33,230 bases of DNA, from NCBI GenBank assembly GCA_947457845.1, contig CANGXM010000009.1, positions 1 to 33,230 on the forward strand, read 5' to 3'. Below the pieces are notes generated by a model. That model did no database searches, was not told where the DNA came from, and saw only the letters and a list, made by a program, of their open reading frames with translations. Numbering within the stretch: position 1 is the stretch's first letter; each line of letters begins with the position of its first letter. Origin of the DNA: Rhodospirillales bacterium. GTDB taxonomy: Bacteria > Pseudomonadota > Alphaproteobacteria > Azospirillales > Azospirillaceae. Both the position numbers and the translations under genes were made by a program. Below, piece after piece: positions 32,453 to 33,230 of this stretch.

Positions 32453-33230
32453 CGCGCCGGAGCGTCGCCAGGATCACCTCCGCCCGGCAGGCGAGGCGCA
32501 GCGGGATGCCTGAGACGCCGGCGCCGCGGCTCGTGTGGCCGGTCATCCCGCCGATCCGCCAGGGTCCGCCCCAGAGCCCGGGGCAGCGGTGCAGGTGGAT
32601 CACCGGCGGGCGCCCGGGCCAGGGGCGGATCTGGCCGCCATGGGTGTGGCCGGCGAGATAGAGCCCGTAGCCCGCCGCCGCCGCCTCGGACGCCAGTTCC
32701 GGCGAATGGACGAGCGCCACGCCGAATTCGCCGCGCCGCCGCTCGGGCGGCTCCAGCGCGACGCGGGCGGCATCGGTGTAGAAGCGGTGGACGTCGTCGG
32801 GACCGGCGACGAGGAGGCGCGCCTCGCCCACCCGGATCCGGATCGTCTCGTTCACCAGGATCCGGAGCCCCTCCCGTTCAAGGGGCGGCACGATGTCGTG
32901 CGGGTCGTGGTTGCCCAGCACGCCGAACCAACCGTCGCGTGCCCTGATGCCCCGCATCACCGTCGCGACGTCGCCGAGGACCGAGCGCTCCCGGAACGGC
33001 CCGTCCGCCGCCGCGCGATAGTCGCCGCCGAACAGGCCGAGGTGCGGGCGCGCGTCGGCGGCCGCGGTCACGATCGCCTCGGCGAGGCCGGGCAGGGCGT
33101 CGAAGTGCGGATCGGTCACGTGCAGGATGCGGTAGCCCTCGAGGTCGGGCGGCAGGTCCGGCACCGCGACCGTCAGATCGGTCCGGCGGACCGCGCGGGC
33201 CCGCCGCGCCGCGACCCCGTCCAGCCGGGA
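32436..33230 (-). CDS. Metallophosphoesterase (YkuE-like), cut by the window end
   Basis: This calcineurin-like phosphoesterase has dimetal motifs HVTDPHFD, FGGDYRA, GVLGNHDPHD, VALVHSPEL and AGHTHGGQIRPW. GDYR replaces the common GDxxD/N form, so the metal site is slightly variant. Related proteins hydrolyse UDP-diacylglucosamine-type or other phospho-substrates at the membrane. The reading frame is open to the right edge with a plausible leading strand (VRRTDLTVAVPDLPPDLEGYRILHVTD), so the GTG at 33164 offered by the track is probably internal and the N-terminus, perhaps with a membrane anchor, lies outside. The stop falls inside a GC-rich tandem repeat. Confidence 0.87.
   Translation of the reverse strand, partial: SRLDGVAARRARAVRRTDLTVAVPDLPPDLEGYRILHVTDPHFDALPGLAEAIVTAAADARPHLGLFGGDYRAAADGPFRERSVLGDVATVMRGIRARDGWFGVLGNHDPHDIVPPLEREGLRILVNETIRIRVGEARLLVAGPDDVHRFYTDAARVALEPPERRRGEFGVALVHSPELASEAAAAGYGLYLAGHTHGGQIRPWPGRPPVIHLHRCPGLWGGPWRIGGMTGHTSRGAGVSGIPLRLACRAEVILATLRRAAPAR

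Noticed and set aside
1-33230. CRISPR array, tRNA or rRNA genes, prophage or insertion sequence
   Set aside because: No spaced direct-repeat series, cloverleaf-like stretch in the short gaps, transposase, integrase or phage gene was seen on either strand.

Overview
The window is very GC-rich (roughly 70 percent by eye, not computed), with long shadow ORFs on both strands, as expected at this composition. A GapR (DUF2312) gene, a DUF1244 gene, Tat-type signals and the gene styles point to an Alphaproteobacterium. A Rhodospirillales- or Hyphomicrobiales-like member would fit, but no rRNA or marker gene fixes it. I see no tRNA, rRNA, CRISPR array, integrase or transposase. Genes are tightly packed and no gene-free stretch exceeds 300 bases.

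Layout. (1) 1-2.6 kb: an HtrA-like S1C protease open at the left edge, a 70-residue unknown protein, and a Tat-exported MBL-fold hydrolase broken by a frameshift. (2) 2.6-8.5 kb: a fatty-acid beta-oxidation operon of a MerR-family regulator, a thiolase, a 3-hydroxyacyl-CoA dehydrogenase/enoyl-CoA hydratase fusion and an acyl-CoA dehydrogenase. A TTTACGTAAA-centred palindrome lies before the regulator, and a REP-like double hairpin lies before the acyl-CoA dehydrogenase. (3) 8.5-12.2 kb, minus strand: a HAD nucleotidase, a c-type cytochrome, GapR, DUF1244, a glutamate-cysteine-ligase-like carboxylate-amine ligase and an N-formylglutamate amidohydrolase. (4) 12.3-14 kb: an EamA exporter and a GntR/FCD regulator. 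(5) 14.2-17 kb, minus strand: an orphan metal-type ABC ATPase, a phytanoyl-CoA-dioxygenase-like protein, a HAD-IB phosphatase and a small membrane protein.

(6) 17.1-24.7 kb: a peptidase-transporter locus. A cytoplasmic M28-type peptidase is divergent from a complete Dpp/Opp-type ABC importer (binding protein, two permeases, two ATPases). Here lies the most unusual feature of the window. The binding protein appears circularly permuted: the segment that is normally its C-terminal half follows the signal peptide, and the normal N-terminal half comes last. The partner peptidase has lost the usual Glu-Glu pair of the M28 active site (Gly-His-Ser instead), and the first ATPase gene appears to start at CTG. 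Together these suggest a diverged peptide or amide uptake-and-cleavage system.

(7) 24.8-27.5 kb: a MalK/UgpC-type ATPase overlapping dgoK and dgoA (2-keto-3-deoxygalactonate kinase and aldolase), forming a sugar-acid catabolic operon without permeases in view. (8) 27.5-32.3 kb: surface polysaccharide genes (Wzx-like flippase, UDP-sugar dehydrogenase, GT4 glycosyltransferase, RfbA). (9) The right edge holds a metallophosphoesterase gene cut by the window end.
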